Assembly: GCA_020438795.1 (NCBI GenBank)
Contig: JAGQTY010000011.1
Coordinates: forward strand, 1 to 64,000
Direction of reading: 5' to 3'
DNA length: 64,000 nucleotides
Origin: Actinomycetota bacterium
Lineage (GTDB): Bacteria > Actinomycetota > Actinomycetes > S36-B12 > GCA-2699445
The notes under the pieces were generated by a model. The model was not told the DNA's origin. It saw only the letters and a program-made list of their open reading frames with translations, and did not search any database. This document shows positions 56,187 through 64,000 of this stretch, piece by piece. The translations under genes and the position numbers were made by a program. Positions within the stretch are counted from its first letter, which is position 1. Each line of letters starts with the position of its first letter.

Positions 56187-56243
56187 TCCACTCCTCAAAG
56201 CGCCTTTCGACGCTATCGAGCCACAATCTTGAGGCGAAGGCAT

Positions 56244-56270
56244 GTTATTCGTCCGTTATGTTCAGATATC
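56244..56270. promoter_or_regulatory. 11-bp-period direct repeats upstream of the hydrolase gene
   Basis: GTTAT occurs at 56244-56248 and 56255-56259, and GATAT at 56266-56270, all 11 bp apart. One helical turn between direct half-sites is the pattern of OmpR-family regulator sites. They are about 58 bp upstream of the minus-strand start at 56186 and may overlap a -10 box TAACAT (56247-56242). Confidence 0.35.
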
Positions 56271-56382
56271 TGTTCGCGATGAGTGCTTGGGCGGTGACCG
56301 ACGGTCTACGCGGGGTGCAGGGCCCGGGAACCTGTGGGAATGTTCACCTTTGCCGTAGTGATCACTCAACGTCGCGCTCAGC

Positions 56383-56411
56383 TACAATCAGGACATCCTC
56401 AGGAGGTGATC
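56383..56411 (+). promoter_or_regulatory. Promoter and full-length Shine-Dalgarno of the hydrolase gene
   Basis: TACAAT (56383-56388) is a -10 box, and AGGAGGTGATC (56401-56411) is complementary to the 3' tail of 16S rRNA over 11 bases, ending right at ATG 56412. A 10-bp palindrome AGTGATCACT at 56357-56366 lies near the expected -35. The rest of the 225-bp gap holds no gene. Confidence 0.55.
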
Positions 56412-57377
56412 ATGGCAGGGTTCGCTGATCTGGAGGTCCAGTACCTGCGAATCCATGGCTATGACCGGGCCTTCGTGAAGACCGGCAAGGGCCCCGCCGT
56501 CCTGTTGCTGCACGGCATCGGCATGAGCCACAACTCCTGGGCTGACGTCATCCCTCTGCTGGCGCGCAATCACACGGTGATCGCTCCGGATCTGCTCGGT
56601 CATGGTGCCAGTGACAAGCCGCGGGCGGACTACACCCTCGGTGGCTACGCCAACGGCATGCGAGATCTGCTGGCGCTGCTGGGGATTCCGCGGGTGACGG
56701 TCGTGGGTCACAGCTTCGGCGGCGGAGTCGCCATGCAGTTCGCGTATCAGTACCCGCATCTGGTGGAACGGTTCGTACTCGTTGACAGTGGAGGGCTCGG
56801 TCGCAGCGTGAACCCCGGGCTGCGACTCCTGGCGGTCCCCGGGACCGGACCGTTCGTGGCGGCGATCTCGCGACCTTCAGTTCGGCGGCGGATGATCCCG
56901 ACGCTACGACGCCTGCACGCCACCCGTCTGCCTCTGACGCAGGACCTCGGCGGCCTCGCCGACGTGTACGAGGAGTTCGCGGACCCCAAGGCGAGGGCAG
57001 CCTTCCGGCACGTGCTGCGAGCTGTCGTTGACTGGCGCGGTCAGGTCATCACCATGCTGGATCGCGGCTACCTGGCCGAGTACATGCCGGCGCTGGTGGT
57101 GTGGGGCGCCAAGGACCTGGTCATCCCGGTCCGGCACGCATACTCGGCCAAGGAGCTGATCCCGGGGGCAAGGCTGGAGATCTTCGAGGACTGCGGCCAC
57201 ATGCCCCACGAGGACGATCCCCAGCGATTCGCCACCGTGATCCACAACTTCATCGCTTCCACCCCTGCCTCCGTCTGGGATCCGAGGGTGTTCAGGGATG
57301 CACTGGCGTCCGGCCCGGTCGTGCGGCGCAGGACACCCAGCGAGATCGATCTCACAGAGGTCCCTGAACCCGCCTGA
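56412..57377 (+). CDS. Alpha/beta hydrolase
   Basis: The 321-aa protein has an alpha/beta hydrolase fold with oxyanion region LLLHGIGMSHNSWAD, nucleophile elbow GHSFGGG (Ser101), the acid in WGAKDLVIPV and catalytic His in CGHMPHEDDP. It has no signal peptide or anchor. Substrate is unknown; the C-terminal tail after about 285 is not conserved. The gene has an optimal Shine-Dalgarno sequence, unusual in this window. Confidence 0.88.
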   Translation: MAGFADLEVQYLRIHGYDRAFVKTGKGPAVLLLHGIGMSHNSWADVIPLLARNHTVIAPDLLGHGASDKPRADYTLGGYANGMRDLLALLGIPRVTVVGHSFGGGVAMQFAYQYPHLVERFVLVDSGGLGRSVNPGLRLLAVPGTGPFVAAISRPSVRRRMIPTLRRLHATRLPLTQDLGGLADVYEEFADPKARAAFRHVLRAVVDWRGQVITMLDRGYLAEYMPALVVWGAKDLVIPVRHAYSAKELIPGARLEIFEDCGHMPHEDDPQRFATVIHNFIASTPASVWDPRVFRDALASGPVVRRRTPSEIDLTEVPEPA

Positions 57378-57418
57378 CCGGATTTCGTGGCCCGCCCCGC
57401 CATCCCGGAGCGAATGGC

Positions 57419-57751
57419 TCAGCGGTGCTGATTCTGGTGGTCAGGTGCTGCCCGGGTCTGATCGGTCCATTGGTGACCGTCCCAGTACCACTGCGTCGCG
57501 TCGTCCTCGGGTGAGTCGTACCAGCCCGGATCGGCATCCGGGACCCGGTGACGTTCGATGAGCAGCCACTGGACGAAGCCTGCGAACCCGCCGAAGATGA
57601 GCACCCCGAGGACGAATGCCAGCAGCGCGTCCTGAAGACTGGCGAGGCCCGGTTGCGAAATGCTGGCGAACTCGACCACCAGTGCCATCAGCACGCCGAT
57701 GGGCAGCCCGACCGCCAGTCCGAGCCGAACCGGATGCATACGTCGTTTCAT
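57419..57751 (-). CDS. DUF2510-containing small membrane protein
   Basis: The 110-aa protein has two N-terminal helices (about 12-30 and 38-60) and a short C-terminal DUF2510 motif, GWYDSPEDDATQWYWDGHQW, which follows the pattern GWYxDP...YWDGxxWT. DUF2510 is widespread in Actinomycetota membrane proteins and has no known activity. It converges with the hydrolase gene. Confidence 0.7.
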   Translation of the reverse strand: MKRRMHPVRLGLAVGLPIGVLMALVVEFASISQPGLASLQDALLAFVLGVLIFGGFAGFVQWLLIERHRVPDADPGWYDSPEDDATQWYWDGHQWTDQTRAAPDHQNQHR

Positions 57752-57836
57752 CGACTTCTCCTTCGTGCGCTGACATTGTCCCCCGTCGGTGGCGGGCTCG
57801 CTGCCGGTGAACTGCCGCTGTGATCAATCCGTGACG

Positions 57837-59381
57837 CTACGCGCTGGGCTGGGCGCTGGACTCAGGTCTCGTGCCGCCCGTCGGACCGAGACCCAGGCCG
57901 TGCCGGGCCAGCCACGTCAGTCCGTTCGCCACCGGCTCGAGTCTATTGGCGATGCTTGTCCCGGAAGGCAGGGGAACGGTCGTCAGCTCCTGCATCAGTC
58001 TGGTGAGGTTGGCCCGTTCGGCGTCGCCCGCACCCGGCATGCCCAACAGGTCTGCGGTTCTGGCCCGCGCCAGCATCTGTTGGATGACTCCGGTCAGGTC
58101 GAGCTCGAGGGAGTCGGCCGCGCGGTGAACCCGTTCCCGGCTCGAGCCAGGCCAGCCGCGGCTCGCCTGGCGTGGCGCTACCACTGCCGAGGCCTCACTC
58201 AGGCTGCGACGTGCGATGACCAACCACTGTTCAGGAAGGTCCAGTTCCGCCGCGACCCGCTCGCGGGCGCGCCGGACCACCGCGGCCGGTACATGCACGG
58301 AGAATGACGAGAAGGGATCTCCCTGCGAGAGTGCAACCAGGATTGCGGGAATGTCCGATTCCCGTAGTCCCCGGCGCAGCGTCTCCTCGTGGTCAGTCGC
58401 AGGGTCGGCGGCCCGCACGCCGAGCTCCATGGCCTGTTCGGTCAGGATGAGGCTGCGGGCCGCCTCTGCCCTGAGCCAGTCGTGCGGGGTCGCTGATGCG
58501 GTGGGGAGCTCCTCCAGGATCCGCAGCGTGAGTTGTACGAGCAGCAGGTAGAGTGCCTGATCCGTGCTGAGCTCCGGTGACTCATCACCGTCTGTCGGTT
58601 GGTCGGGAGGCTGCACGGCGAGCCGGACCAGGTCGGCCACTCCCGGCTCCGCCAGACAGGTTCGAAGGTTGTGGTCGCCCAGGCTTCCGTGGACGCTCAC
58701 ATCCACGGCCTGGGGGAACCTTGCCCCGATCGGTTCGCCGCGGGTCACGACGTCCCCGGTGTTGAACACGTTCAGCCAGCCATGCACCTGCTCGTAGGGG
58801 AAGTGATACCGCAGGTCGAAGAGCGTCCAGGGGATCCGGTCGCGTGCCAGGGGAGAGGCAGCCGTGATCAGGAGCGGGACGTCCACGTCCGCAGGCAGGT
58901 GCTGGATCAGGTCGAGGGCCACGACGGCACCGAGGGAATGCCCGACAATGATCACCCTGGTGTGTCCCGCCAGACCTGCCAGCACTCGTTCCCGGATGGC
59001 TACCCGGCGACCTTCGTCGCTGAAGAAGTTGGCCAGTCGCCGCGAGAAGACCCTCACCACCAGTTGTTCACCGACGCTGTCCAGCACCTTCGGCACGCGT
59101 CCGACGCCTCCGCGGGCGCTGACCGAGCCGGCTCGAGCCTCCGCCAGGATCGCGAACATCCGTGTCTGCTGGGCACGGTAGCGCCGTCGGGTGGCCTCTG
59201 TGATACTGCGGTGCGTCAGTGCTGCTGCGCCGACCGCCCGCCAGCGCTGCGGCTCGCTCTCGAGCAGGTCGGAGAAGTCAGGTGCACTGATCCTCGTCGC
59301 CGCTGGCAGTCCCAGCGCGTCGACCCAGTCACGGCTGGTTCCGTCGTCACCCACGCCGTGGAGATACAGGATGGACACCAC
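57837..59381 (-). CDS. Large alpha/beta hydrolase of unknown substrate
   Basis: The 514-aa protein starts MVSILYLHGVGDDGTSRDW. The nucleophile elbow is GHSLGAVVA (Ser149), and VFNTGDVVTRGEP and GDHNLRTCL supply the acid and His regions of a hydrolase. Residues after about 265 form a long helical C-terminal domain that I cannot assign, with a low-complexity tail. A -10 box TACGAT (59393-59388) precedes the GTG by 6 nt, so it should be leaderless. Confidence 0.75.
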   Translation of the reverse strand: MVSILYLHGVGDDGTSRDWVDALGLPAATRISAPDFSDLLESEPQRWRAVGAAALTHRSITEATRRRYRAQQTRMFAILAEARAGSVSARGGVGRVPKVLDSVGEQLVVRVFSRRLANFFSDEGRRVAIRERVLAGLAGHTRVIIVGHSLGAVVALDLIQHLPADVDVPLLITAASPLARDRIPWTLFDLRYHFPYEQVHGWLNVFNTGDVVTRGEPIGARFPQAVDVSVHGSLGDHNLRTCLAEPGVADLVRLAVQPPDQPTDGDESPELSTDQALYLLLVQLTLRILEELPTASATPHDWLRAEAARSLILTEQAMELGVRAADPATDHEETLRRGLRESDIPAILVALSQGDPFSSFSVHVPAAVVRRARERVAAELDLPEQWLVIARRSLSEASAVVAPRQASRGWPGSSRERVHRAADSLELDLTGVIQQMLARARTADLLGMPGAGDAERANLTRLMQELTTVPLPSGTSIANRLEPVANGLTWLARHGLGLGPTGGTRPESSAQPSA

Positions 59382-59393
59382 CCCCCGATCGTA
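59379..59393 (-). promoter_or_regulatory. Leaderless promoter of the large hydrolase
   Basis: TACGAT (59393-59388) is followed by 6 nt (CGGGGG) and the GTG (59381-59379), all on the minus strand. Confidence 0.5.
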
Positions 59394-59475
59394 GTCGAGC
59401 GATCACGCAGAGGTGGCGAACCGGCGTTCCGCGTCGTCCCGCGCCCAGGATGGAGCGGTTCCGCCGGGTGAGTCG

Positions 59476-59769
59476 CTACTCGCTGGGCCAGGGATCCTCG
59501 TGCTCGGCCGCCTCCTCAAGGTCGGCCGAGCTTGTCGCGGGCTGCGGCGGACTGAGCAGGACCCAGAGCCAGAAGGAACCCGCGAGCAGCAGCAGGCCGA
59601 TCCCCGTCCAAAGGCTGATGTTGACCCCGGCCGCCTTCTCGATGTCCTCCGGGGTGGCCCGCAGGCCCGTGATGGTGACCATCACGCCGAAGATGGTGAA
59701 CAGGCAGGCGATGAGGAACCGCAGATCCAGCAGCCGGTCGTTGAACGTCACTCTCTGCTGCTCGCTCAT
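59476..59769 (-). CDS. Small membrane protein coupled to the symporter
   Basis: The 97-aa protein starts MSEQQRVTFNDRLLDLRFLIA, has two transmembrane helices (about 17-36 and 52-72), and a Glu/Asp-rich tail. It overlaps the sodium symporter stop codon by four bases (ATGA), so the two are made together. I know of small partner subunits for some sodium:solute symporters, but this sequence matches none by memory. A chaperone or regulatory subunit role is an inference. Confidence 0.75.
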   Translation of the reverse strand: MSEQQRVTFNDRLLDLRFLIACLFTIFGVMVTITGLRATPEDIEKAAGVNISLWTGIGLLLLAGSFWLWVLLSPPQPATSSADLEEAAEHEDPWPSE

Positions 59770-61493
59770 GAGGGACTCCAGAAGATGAAGATCAGATACA
59801 TCGCCATGGCCAGAGTGATCGCCCCGGTGCCCAGGACTGCCGGACGTTTGATCCAGACGGTCTGCTCGGTCCGGGTCTCTGTGGCGACTCCGAGGCCTTT
59901 GACGAGTCCGACCAGCTCTGTATCGGGTTTCGGTTCGGTACGTTTGCTGACAGCAACGGTGACGACGAGGTCCACAGCGCCTGCCACGATCCCCATCCAC
60001 ATCGCCTGGGCGAAGGATGACCGGAAGAACTCGTCGTAGACGGTTGCGAAGACCCAGATGCCACCGGCCGAGATGATCCCGGAAAGCATGCCCCAGAATC
60101 CACCCCAGGCAGTGGTGCGCTTCCAGAACATCCCGAGGATGAACGTGACGAAGACTGGTGCCTGGAAGAATGAGAACAGCGTCTGAAGGTACTCGTTGAT
60201 GTTGTTGTACTGCGCGGCGATGAACGCGGTACCGATCCCGATGAGCACCCCGATGACCGTGAGCCATCGCCCCAGCCGCAGGTAGTAGTGGTCCCCACGG
60301 TTCCGGCGGACGTAGGCCTGCCAGATGTCGTAGGTCACGACGGTGTTGAAGCTGCTCACGTTGGCCGCCATGCCGGCCATGAACGCGGCGACGAGTCCAG
60401 TCACCGCAACGCCGAGCACGCCGGTCGGAAGCAGATCCGCGATGAGCAGCGGGATCGCGTTCGTATAGGTCATGCTCTCGTCGCTCGGGTCCTTCCCCAG
60501 TTCAGGGAACAGCAGAGCCGCGATGATGCCGGGCAGGAGCACGATGAACGGGATGAAGATCTTGGGGTAGGCGCCGATGATCGGCGCCCGCCGAGCACTG
60601 TTGAGGTTCTTCGCGCTCATGGCGCGCTGCACCTCGGCGAAGTTCGTGGTCCAGTACCCGAACGACAGGATGAAGGCCTGACCGAGGATGATCCCCACCC
60701 AGTCGCCGATGGGGTTGGCCGCCTCCCCGCTCGTTGCGATCCCGGTGCCGGACCACGGGTCGTACCAGTAGGCGGGATAATCGGCGAGCCGGTCCATGAG
60801 TTCCACGGGGCCGCCGATCGCGATGATCCCGACGATCGTCAGCGGGATCAGTCCCGCGATGATCACGAAGAACTGCAGGACCTCGTTGTACATGGCCCCC
60901 ATGAGACCGCCCGCAAGTATGTACAGCAGCACCAGAATGGCCGCCACGATGATGGCGTGTACCAGACCCCAGCCCAGCAGCGCACGCAGCACGATGGCCA
61001 GCGAGTAGAGATTGACCCCGGCGATCAGGACGGTCGAGATCGCGAAGCTGCCGGCGTTCACCAGATGTGTTGGCTTGTTGTACCGGCGTCGCAGGTATTC
61101 GGGAACGGACTTGAGCTTCGACCCGTAGTAGAAGGGCATCATGATGACGCCGAGGAACACCATCGCCGGTATGGCACCGATCCAGTAGTAGTGCACCGAG
61201 GCGAAGCCGAACTGGGCACCGTTGGCCGCGAATCCCAGGATCTCGAGTGCCCCGAGGTTGGCGCTGATGAAGGCGAGGCCAGCGATCCATGCGGGTAGCG
61301 AACGTCCGGCCTGGAAGAAGTCCTTGGAGTTCTTGATGGAGCGGCGAACGATCCACCCGATCCCGATCACGAAGATGAAGTAGATGATCAACATTGCGTA
61401 GTCGACCCACTGCATATCGAGCAGGGCGGCCTCTTCGTTGGGTGCGTCCTGCGCCATCACCGCAGCACTGAGTGCTGTCGTCAGTGCGCTCAT
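59766..61493 (-). CDS. Sodium:solute symporter (SGLT-type)
   Basis: The 575-aa protein has about fourteen transmembrane helices and SSS-family patterns: SLPAWIAGLAFISANLGALEI near helix 1-2 (split here), VPEYLRRRYNK, and FGYWTTNFAEVQRAMSAKN in the core. SGLT-type members import sugars, but substrate cannot be set from sequence. It is divergent from a trehalose-synthase-like GT4 gene, which is suggestive of a sugar. The small protein downstream is translationally coupled. Confidence 0.88.
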   Translation of the reverse strand: MSALTTALSAAVMAQDAPNEEAALLDMQWVDYAMLIIYFIFVIGIGWIVRRSIKNSKDFFQAGRSLPAWIAGLAFISANLGALEILGFAANGAQFGFASVHYYWIGAIPAMVFLGVIMMPFYYGSKLKSVPEYLRRRYNKPTHLVNAGSFAISTVLIAGVNLYSLAIVLRALLGWGLVHAIIVAAILVLLYILAGGLMGAMYNEVLQFFVIIAGLIPLTIVGIIAIGGPVELMDRLADYPAYWYDPWSGTGIATSGEAANPIGDWVGIILGQAFILSFGYWTTNFAEVQRAMSAKNLNSARRAPIIGAYPKIFIPFIVLLPGIIAALLFPELGKDPSDESMTYTNAIPLLIADLLPTGVLGVAVTGLVAAFMAGMAANVSSFNTVVTYDIWQAYVRRNRGDHYYLRLGRWLTVIGVLIGIGTAFIAAQYNNINEYLQTLFSFFQAPVFVTFILGMFWKRTTAWGGFWGMLSGIISAGGIWVFATVYDEFFRSSFAQAMWMGIVAGAVDLVVTVAVSKRTEPKPDTELVGLVKGLGVATETRTEQTVWIKRPAVLGTGAITLAMAMYLIFIFWSPS

Positions 61494-61557
61494 CGGGCGT
61501 CCTCGCTGAAAATGACTGCTTCGTGCGGAATGATGGCAGTTGGGCCAGCACGTGTCC

Positions 61558-61569
61558 TGATCAAGATCA
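61558..61569. promoter_or_regulatory. Palindrome between the symporter and GT4 genes
   Basis: TGATCAAGATCA is a 5-bp inverted repeat with a 2-nt centre, lying about 35 bp before the GT4 start and 65 bp before the symporter start. It is a candidate shared operator. Confidence 0.35.
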
Positions 61570-61602
61570 CGAAGCCCGGCCTAAAGGGACAGAAGGGGTA
61601 GC

Positions 61603-63042
61603 ATGTTCGAGGTTCCGCTGCAACCACGGTCACTGGAACAGTTGGCCGAAGTCATTCCGCAGGACAGGATCCAGCGCCTGGCCGACGAGATCGCGCCACG
61701 GATGCGGGAGATGTTCGAGGGCAAGAACATCATCAATGTCAACTCAACCGACAAGGGCGGCGGGGTCGCCGAGATGCTGCATGTACTGCTGCCGCTGACG
61801 CTCGGAACCGGCGTTCCCACCCGGTGGTTCGTCGTCGAGGGCGACCCCGTCTTCTTCACCCTGACCAAGCGGCTGCATCACCGTCTCCACGGGAACAAGG
61901 GCGACAATGGCGAATTGACCACGGTGGAGCAAGGACTCATGAGCGGGGTGGTCGCACGCAACGCCCCGGAACTGCTGCAGAAGGTCTCCCCGGGGGATGT
62001 CGTCATCCTGCACGATCCCCAGCCCGCACCGCTGGCGCCCATGCTCAAGGAGCGGGGCATCGCTGTGGTCTGGCGCTGTCACGTCGGCGTGGACAAGGAC
62101 AACGAGTACACCGACGAGGCATGGGGTTTCCTGCGGACGTTCCTGGAAGGGAACGTCGACGAGTACGTCTTCACCCGCGCGTCCTATGCGCCGGACTGGG
62201 TGCCACCGGACAAGTTGCGGGTCATCAAACCATCCATCGATCCGTTGGCGCCCAAGAACCAGGATCTCTCGGAATCGGACATCCTGGGTGCGCTGTCCGG
62301 CGCCGGCATCATCAAGGACGGTGGCTTCGGATCCGCGTCGTTCGTGCGGTCGGACGGGAGCACCGCCCCCTTCACCATGAAGGCGGAGATCGTCCGCTCC
62401 GGTGAGGCCCCGACCATGGATGTGCCGCTGATCGTGCAGGTCTCCCGCTGGGATCCGCTCAAGGACATGGCGGGGGTGATGCACGGCTTCATCGAACACA
62501 TCGCCGACCGCAGCGATGCCCACCTGATGCTCGTCGGTCCCTCGACCGCATCGGTGTCCGACGATCCGGAGGGCCAGCAGGTGCTCGATGCCCTCACCGA
62601 GGAGTGGCGCGCCCTGCCTCACGACGTGCGCGACCGGATTCATCTCGTGAGCCTGCCGATGGACGATCCCGAGCAGAACGGCGCCCTCGTGAACGCGATC
62701 CAGCGCCACGCTGCGGTTGTCACGCAGAAGAGTCTGGCCGAGGGCTTCGGTCTGACCGTGACCGAGGCGATGTTCAAGGCCCGCCCGATCGTCGCCTCGG
62801 CGGTCGGCGGCATCGTGGATCAGATCGATGATCACGTCAGCGGCATCCTGGTCTCGGACCCGCGCGATCTGGAGATGTTCGGCCACGCCGTCGTCGAGGT
62901 GCTCGAGAACCCGGACTTCGCCGAGCGCCTCGGCGCAGCTGCACGTCAGCGTGCCATCGATGTGTTCCTGCCCGACACGAGCCTGGACGTCTGGAACGAG
63001 ACGGTCGCCAGTGCGCTTCGGCTGGCGGCCGAGGGGGACTGA
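61603..63042 (+). CDS. Trehalose-synthase-like GT4 glycosyltransferase (TreT type)
   Basis: The 479-aa protein has a GT-B fold. Its N terminus includes NVNSTDKGGGVAEMLHVLLP, a TreT-like pattern, and the C-terminal region has VQVSRWDPLKDM and KSLAEGFGLTVTEAMFKARP. TreT makes trehalose from NDP-glucose and glucose. About 70 residues (approximately 225-265) around an alternating SGAG/SASF stretch separate the domains. A GAAGGGG ribosome binding site precedes the ATG. Specificity is by family analogy only. Confidence 0.8.
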   Translation: MFEVPLQPRSLEQLAEVIPQDRIQRLADEIAPRMREMFEGKNIINVNSTDKGGGVAEMLHVLLPLTLGTGVPTRWFVVEGDPVFFTLTKRLHHRLHGNKGDNGELTTVEQGLMSGVVARNAPELLQKVSPGDVVILHDPQPAPLAPMLKERGIAVVWRCHVGVDKDNEYTDEAWGFLRTFLEGNVDEYVFTRASYAPDWVPPDKLRVIKPSIDPLAPKNQDLSESDILGALSGAGIIKDGGFGSASFVRSDGSTAPFTMKAEIVRSGEAPTMDVPLIVQVSRWDPLKDMAGVMHGFIEHIADRSDAHLMLVGPSTASVSDDPEGQQVLDALTEEWRALPHDVRDRIHLVSLPMDDPEQNGALVNAIQRHAAVVTQKSLAEGFGLTVTEAMFKARPIVASAVGGIVDQIDDHVSGILVSDPRDLEMFGHAVVEVLENPDFAERLGAAARQRAIDVFLPDTSLDVWNETVASALRLAAEGD

Positions 63043-63090
63043 GCTGCGCGCCAGCATCTTCCCGGTGGATCGCCGACCGTCCTGACCGGC

Positions 63091-63105
63091 TACGATGGCG
63101 AGGTG
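63091..63105 (+). promoter_or_regulatory. Leaderless promoter of the carboxyltransferase gene
   Basis: TACGAT (63091-63096) is followed by 6 nt and GTG 63103. Confidence 0.5.
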
Positions 63106-64000
63106 ATTCAGGATGCGGCCGTGCTGAGCAGTCGCCTGGATCCGGAGTCTGCTGCGGCGCTCGCCAACCGGGCCCATCATGCCGAGCTGGCGCACGAGCT
63201 CTCGCAGCGACTGGCGGCGGTACGCCTCGGCGGGTCGCCGCGCGCCAGGGAGAAGCACAAGGCAAGAGGCAAGCTGCTGCCCCGGGAGCGGGTCGAGCAG
63301 CTCATCGACCCCGGCTCGCCGTTCCTCGAACTGAGCCAGCTTGCAGCCACCGGTATGTACGACGATGACGCGCCCGCGGCCGGTATCATCACCGGGATCG
63401 GTCGGGTGAGCGGCCAACTGTGCATGATCATCGCCAACGATGCCACCGTCAAGGGCGGCACCTACTACCCGATGACGGTCAAGAAGCACCTGCGCGCACA
63501 GGAGATCGCCCGGGAGAACCGGTTGCCGTGCATCGCGCTGGTGGACTCCGGCGGGGCGTTCCTGCCGATGCAGGACGAGGTCTTTCCGGATCGCGACCAC
63601 TTCGGCCGCATCTTCTACAATCAGGCGCAGCTCTCGGCCCTCAACGTCCCGCAGGTGGCGGCGGTGATGGGGTCCTGCACCGCCGGCGGCGCATACGTGC
63701 CGGCGATGAGCGACGAAGCGGTCATCGTCCGCAACCAGGGCACCATCTTCCTCGGTGGTCCGCCCCTCGTGCGTGCAGCCACCGGCGAGATTGTGACCGC
63801 CGAGGAACTCGGCGGGGGAGAGGTCCACTCCCGAGTATCCGGGGTGACGGACCATCTCGCCGAGAACGATGCCCACGCCCTGGAGATCCTGCGCCGGATC
63901 GCCGCAACGTTCCCGCCCCCGGCACCAACGCCCTGGCAGCGCAGGGAATCGCGTCCCCCCGCCGTATCGGAAACCGAACTGTACTCGGTGATCCCCTCGG
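63103..64000 (+). CDS. Acyl-CoA carboxylase carboxyltransferase subunit (methylcrotonyl-CoA type), partial
   Basis: The frame runs off the window after 299 codons. It encodes the beta subunit of a biotin-dependent acyl-CoA carboxylase: [20 protein letters not shown], FVIADDAxVK-type [42 protein letters not shown], and [16 protein letters not shown]. The last two are typical of 3-methylcrotonyl-CoA carboxylase, an enzyme of leucine breakdown. A geranyl-CoA or related carboxylase is the alternative. The start GTG is fixed by a -10 box 6 nt upstream. The biotin subunit is probably to the right of the window. Confidence 0.9.
   Translation, partial: MIQDAAVLSSRLDPESAAALANRAHHAELAHELSQRLAAVRLGGSPRAREKHKARGKLLPRERVEQLIDPGSPFLELSQLAATGMYDDDAPAAGIITGIGRVSGQLCMIIANDATVKGGTYYPMTVKKHLRAQEIARENRLPCIALVDSGGAFLPMQDEVFPDRDHFGRIFYNQAQLSALNVPQVAAVMGSCTAGGAYVPAMSDEAVIVRNQGTIFLGGPPLVRAATGEIVTAEELGGGEVHSRVSGVTDHLAENDAHALEILRRIAATFPPPAPTPWQRRESRPPAVSETELYSVIPS

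Noticed and set aside
1-64000. CRISPR array, restriction-modification or toxin-antitoxin locus
   Set aside because: No spaced identical repeats of CRISPR type, and no gene with those families' motifs was seen. The 23-bp-period repeat at 50335 has no variable spacers.

Overview
This window is chromosomal DNA from a high-GC member of the Actinomycetota. The evidence is the roughly 65% G+C content, frequent GTG starts, an apparent abundance of leaderless promoters (a TANNNT -10 box 6-7 nt before an RTG start), and the gene order leuS-degV-comEA-comEC-holA-rpsT-lepA-hemW-hrcA-dnaJ-rsmE-phoH-ybeY-era-recO-uppS-glyS-dusB-dgt-dnaG, which is a long-recognised actinobacterial backbone. I cannot resolve order or family from the sequence alone.

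Layout. (1) 1-1741 is the right edge of an integrated element lying mostly outside the window: a large serine integrase whose reading frame runs antisense into a tRNA-Ala(GGC) gene. (2) 2010-5109 holds a GT-C membrane glycosyltransferase, a structured intergenic region with a possible 37-aa gene, and a membrane diguanylate cyclase. (3) 5276-16453 holds leuS, a class II aldolase behind a palindromic operator, degV, plsY, the DNA-uptake genes comEA and comEC (comEC split into two overlapping frames), holA, rpsT and lepA. (4) 16668-22746 holds an acyl-CoA synthetase with a strong terminator, hemW, a CorA-type channel and an unusual FtsH-like protease. (5) 22976-33442 is the heat-shock and RNA/translation block hrcA-dnaJ-rsmE-HIT-phoH-ybeY-CBS protein-era, an AI-2E family protein, recO, uppS and a small membrane protein. 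(6) 33463-38516 holds a monooxygenase-fold protein, glyS, an ApbE-type flavin transferase, a secreted zinc-protease-like protein and dusB. (7) 38523-41436 is a three-gene signalling cassette on the minus strand (diguanylate-cyclase response regulator, single-domain receiver, PAS histidine kinase). (8) 41819-50286 holds ppdK, a SanA-like protein, dgt, a class V aminotransferase, dnaG, a dnaG-linked hypothetical gene and a CAU tRNA. (9) 50287-64000 is less conserved: repeats resembling an insertion-sequence end, an AroE-like dehydrogenase, transporters, a GT2/GtrA pair, tRNA-Asn, a cell-wall hydrolase, two alpha/beta hydrolases, a sodium symporter with a small coupled membrane protein divergent from a trehalose-synthase-like GT4, and the 5' part of an acyl-CoA carboxylase carboxyltransferase.

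How the genes fit together: most encode core translation, replication and quality-control functions in tightly overlapping operons (ATGA/GTGA junctions at degV/plsY, comEA/comEC, dnaJ/rsmE, phoH/ybeY, ybeY/CBS, recO/uppS and others). The least explained material is the 3.6-4.0 kb intergenic stem-loop cluster with its possible small gene, the split comEC, the FtsH paralogue, the c-di-GMP signalling cassette, the divergent AroE-like enzyme and the symporter/small-protein pair. I did not find a CRISPR array, a defence island or a biosynthetic gene cluster.
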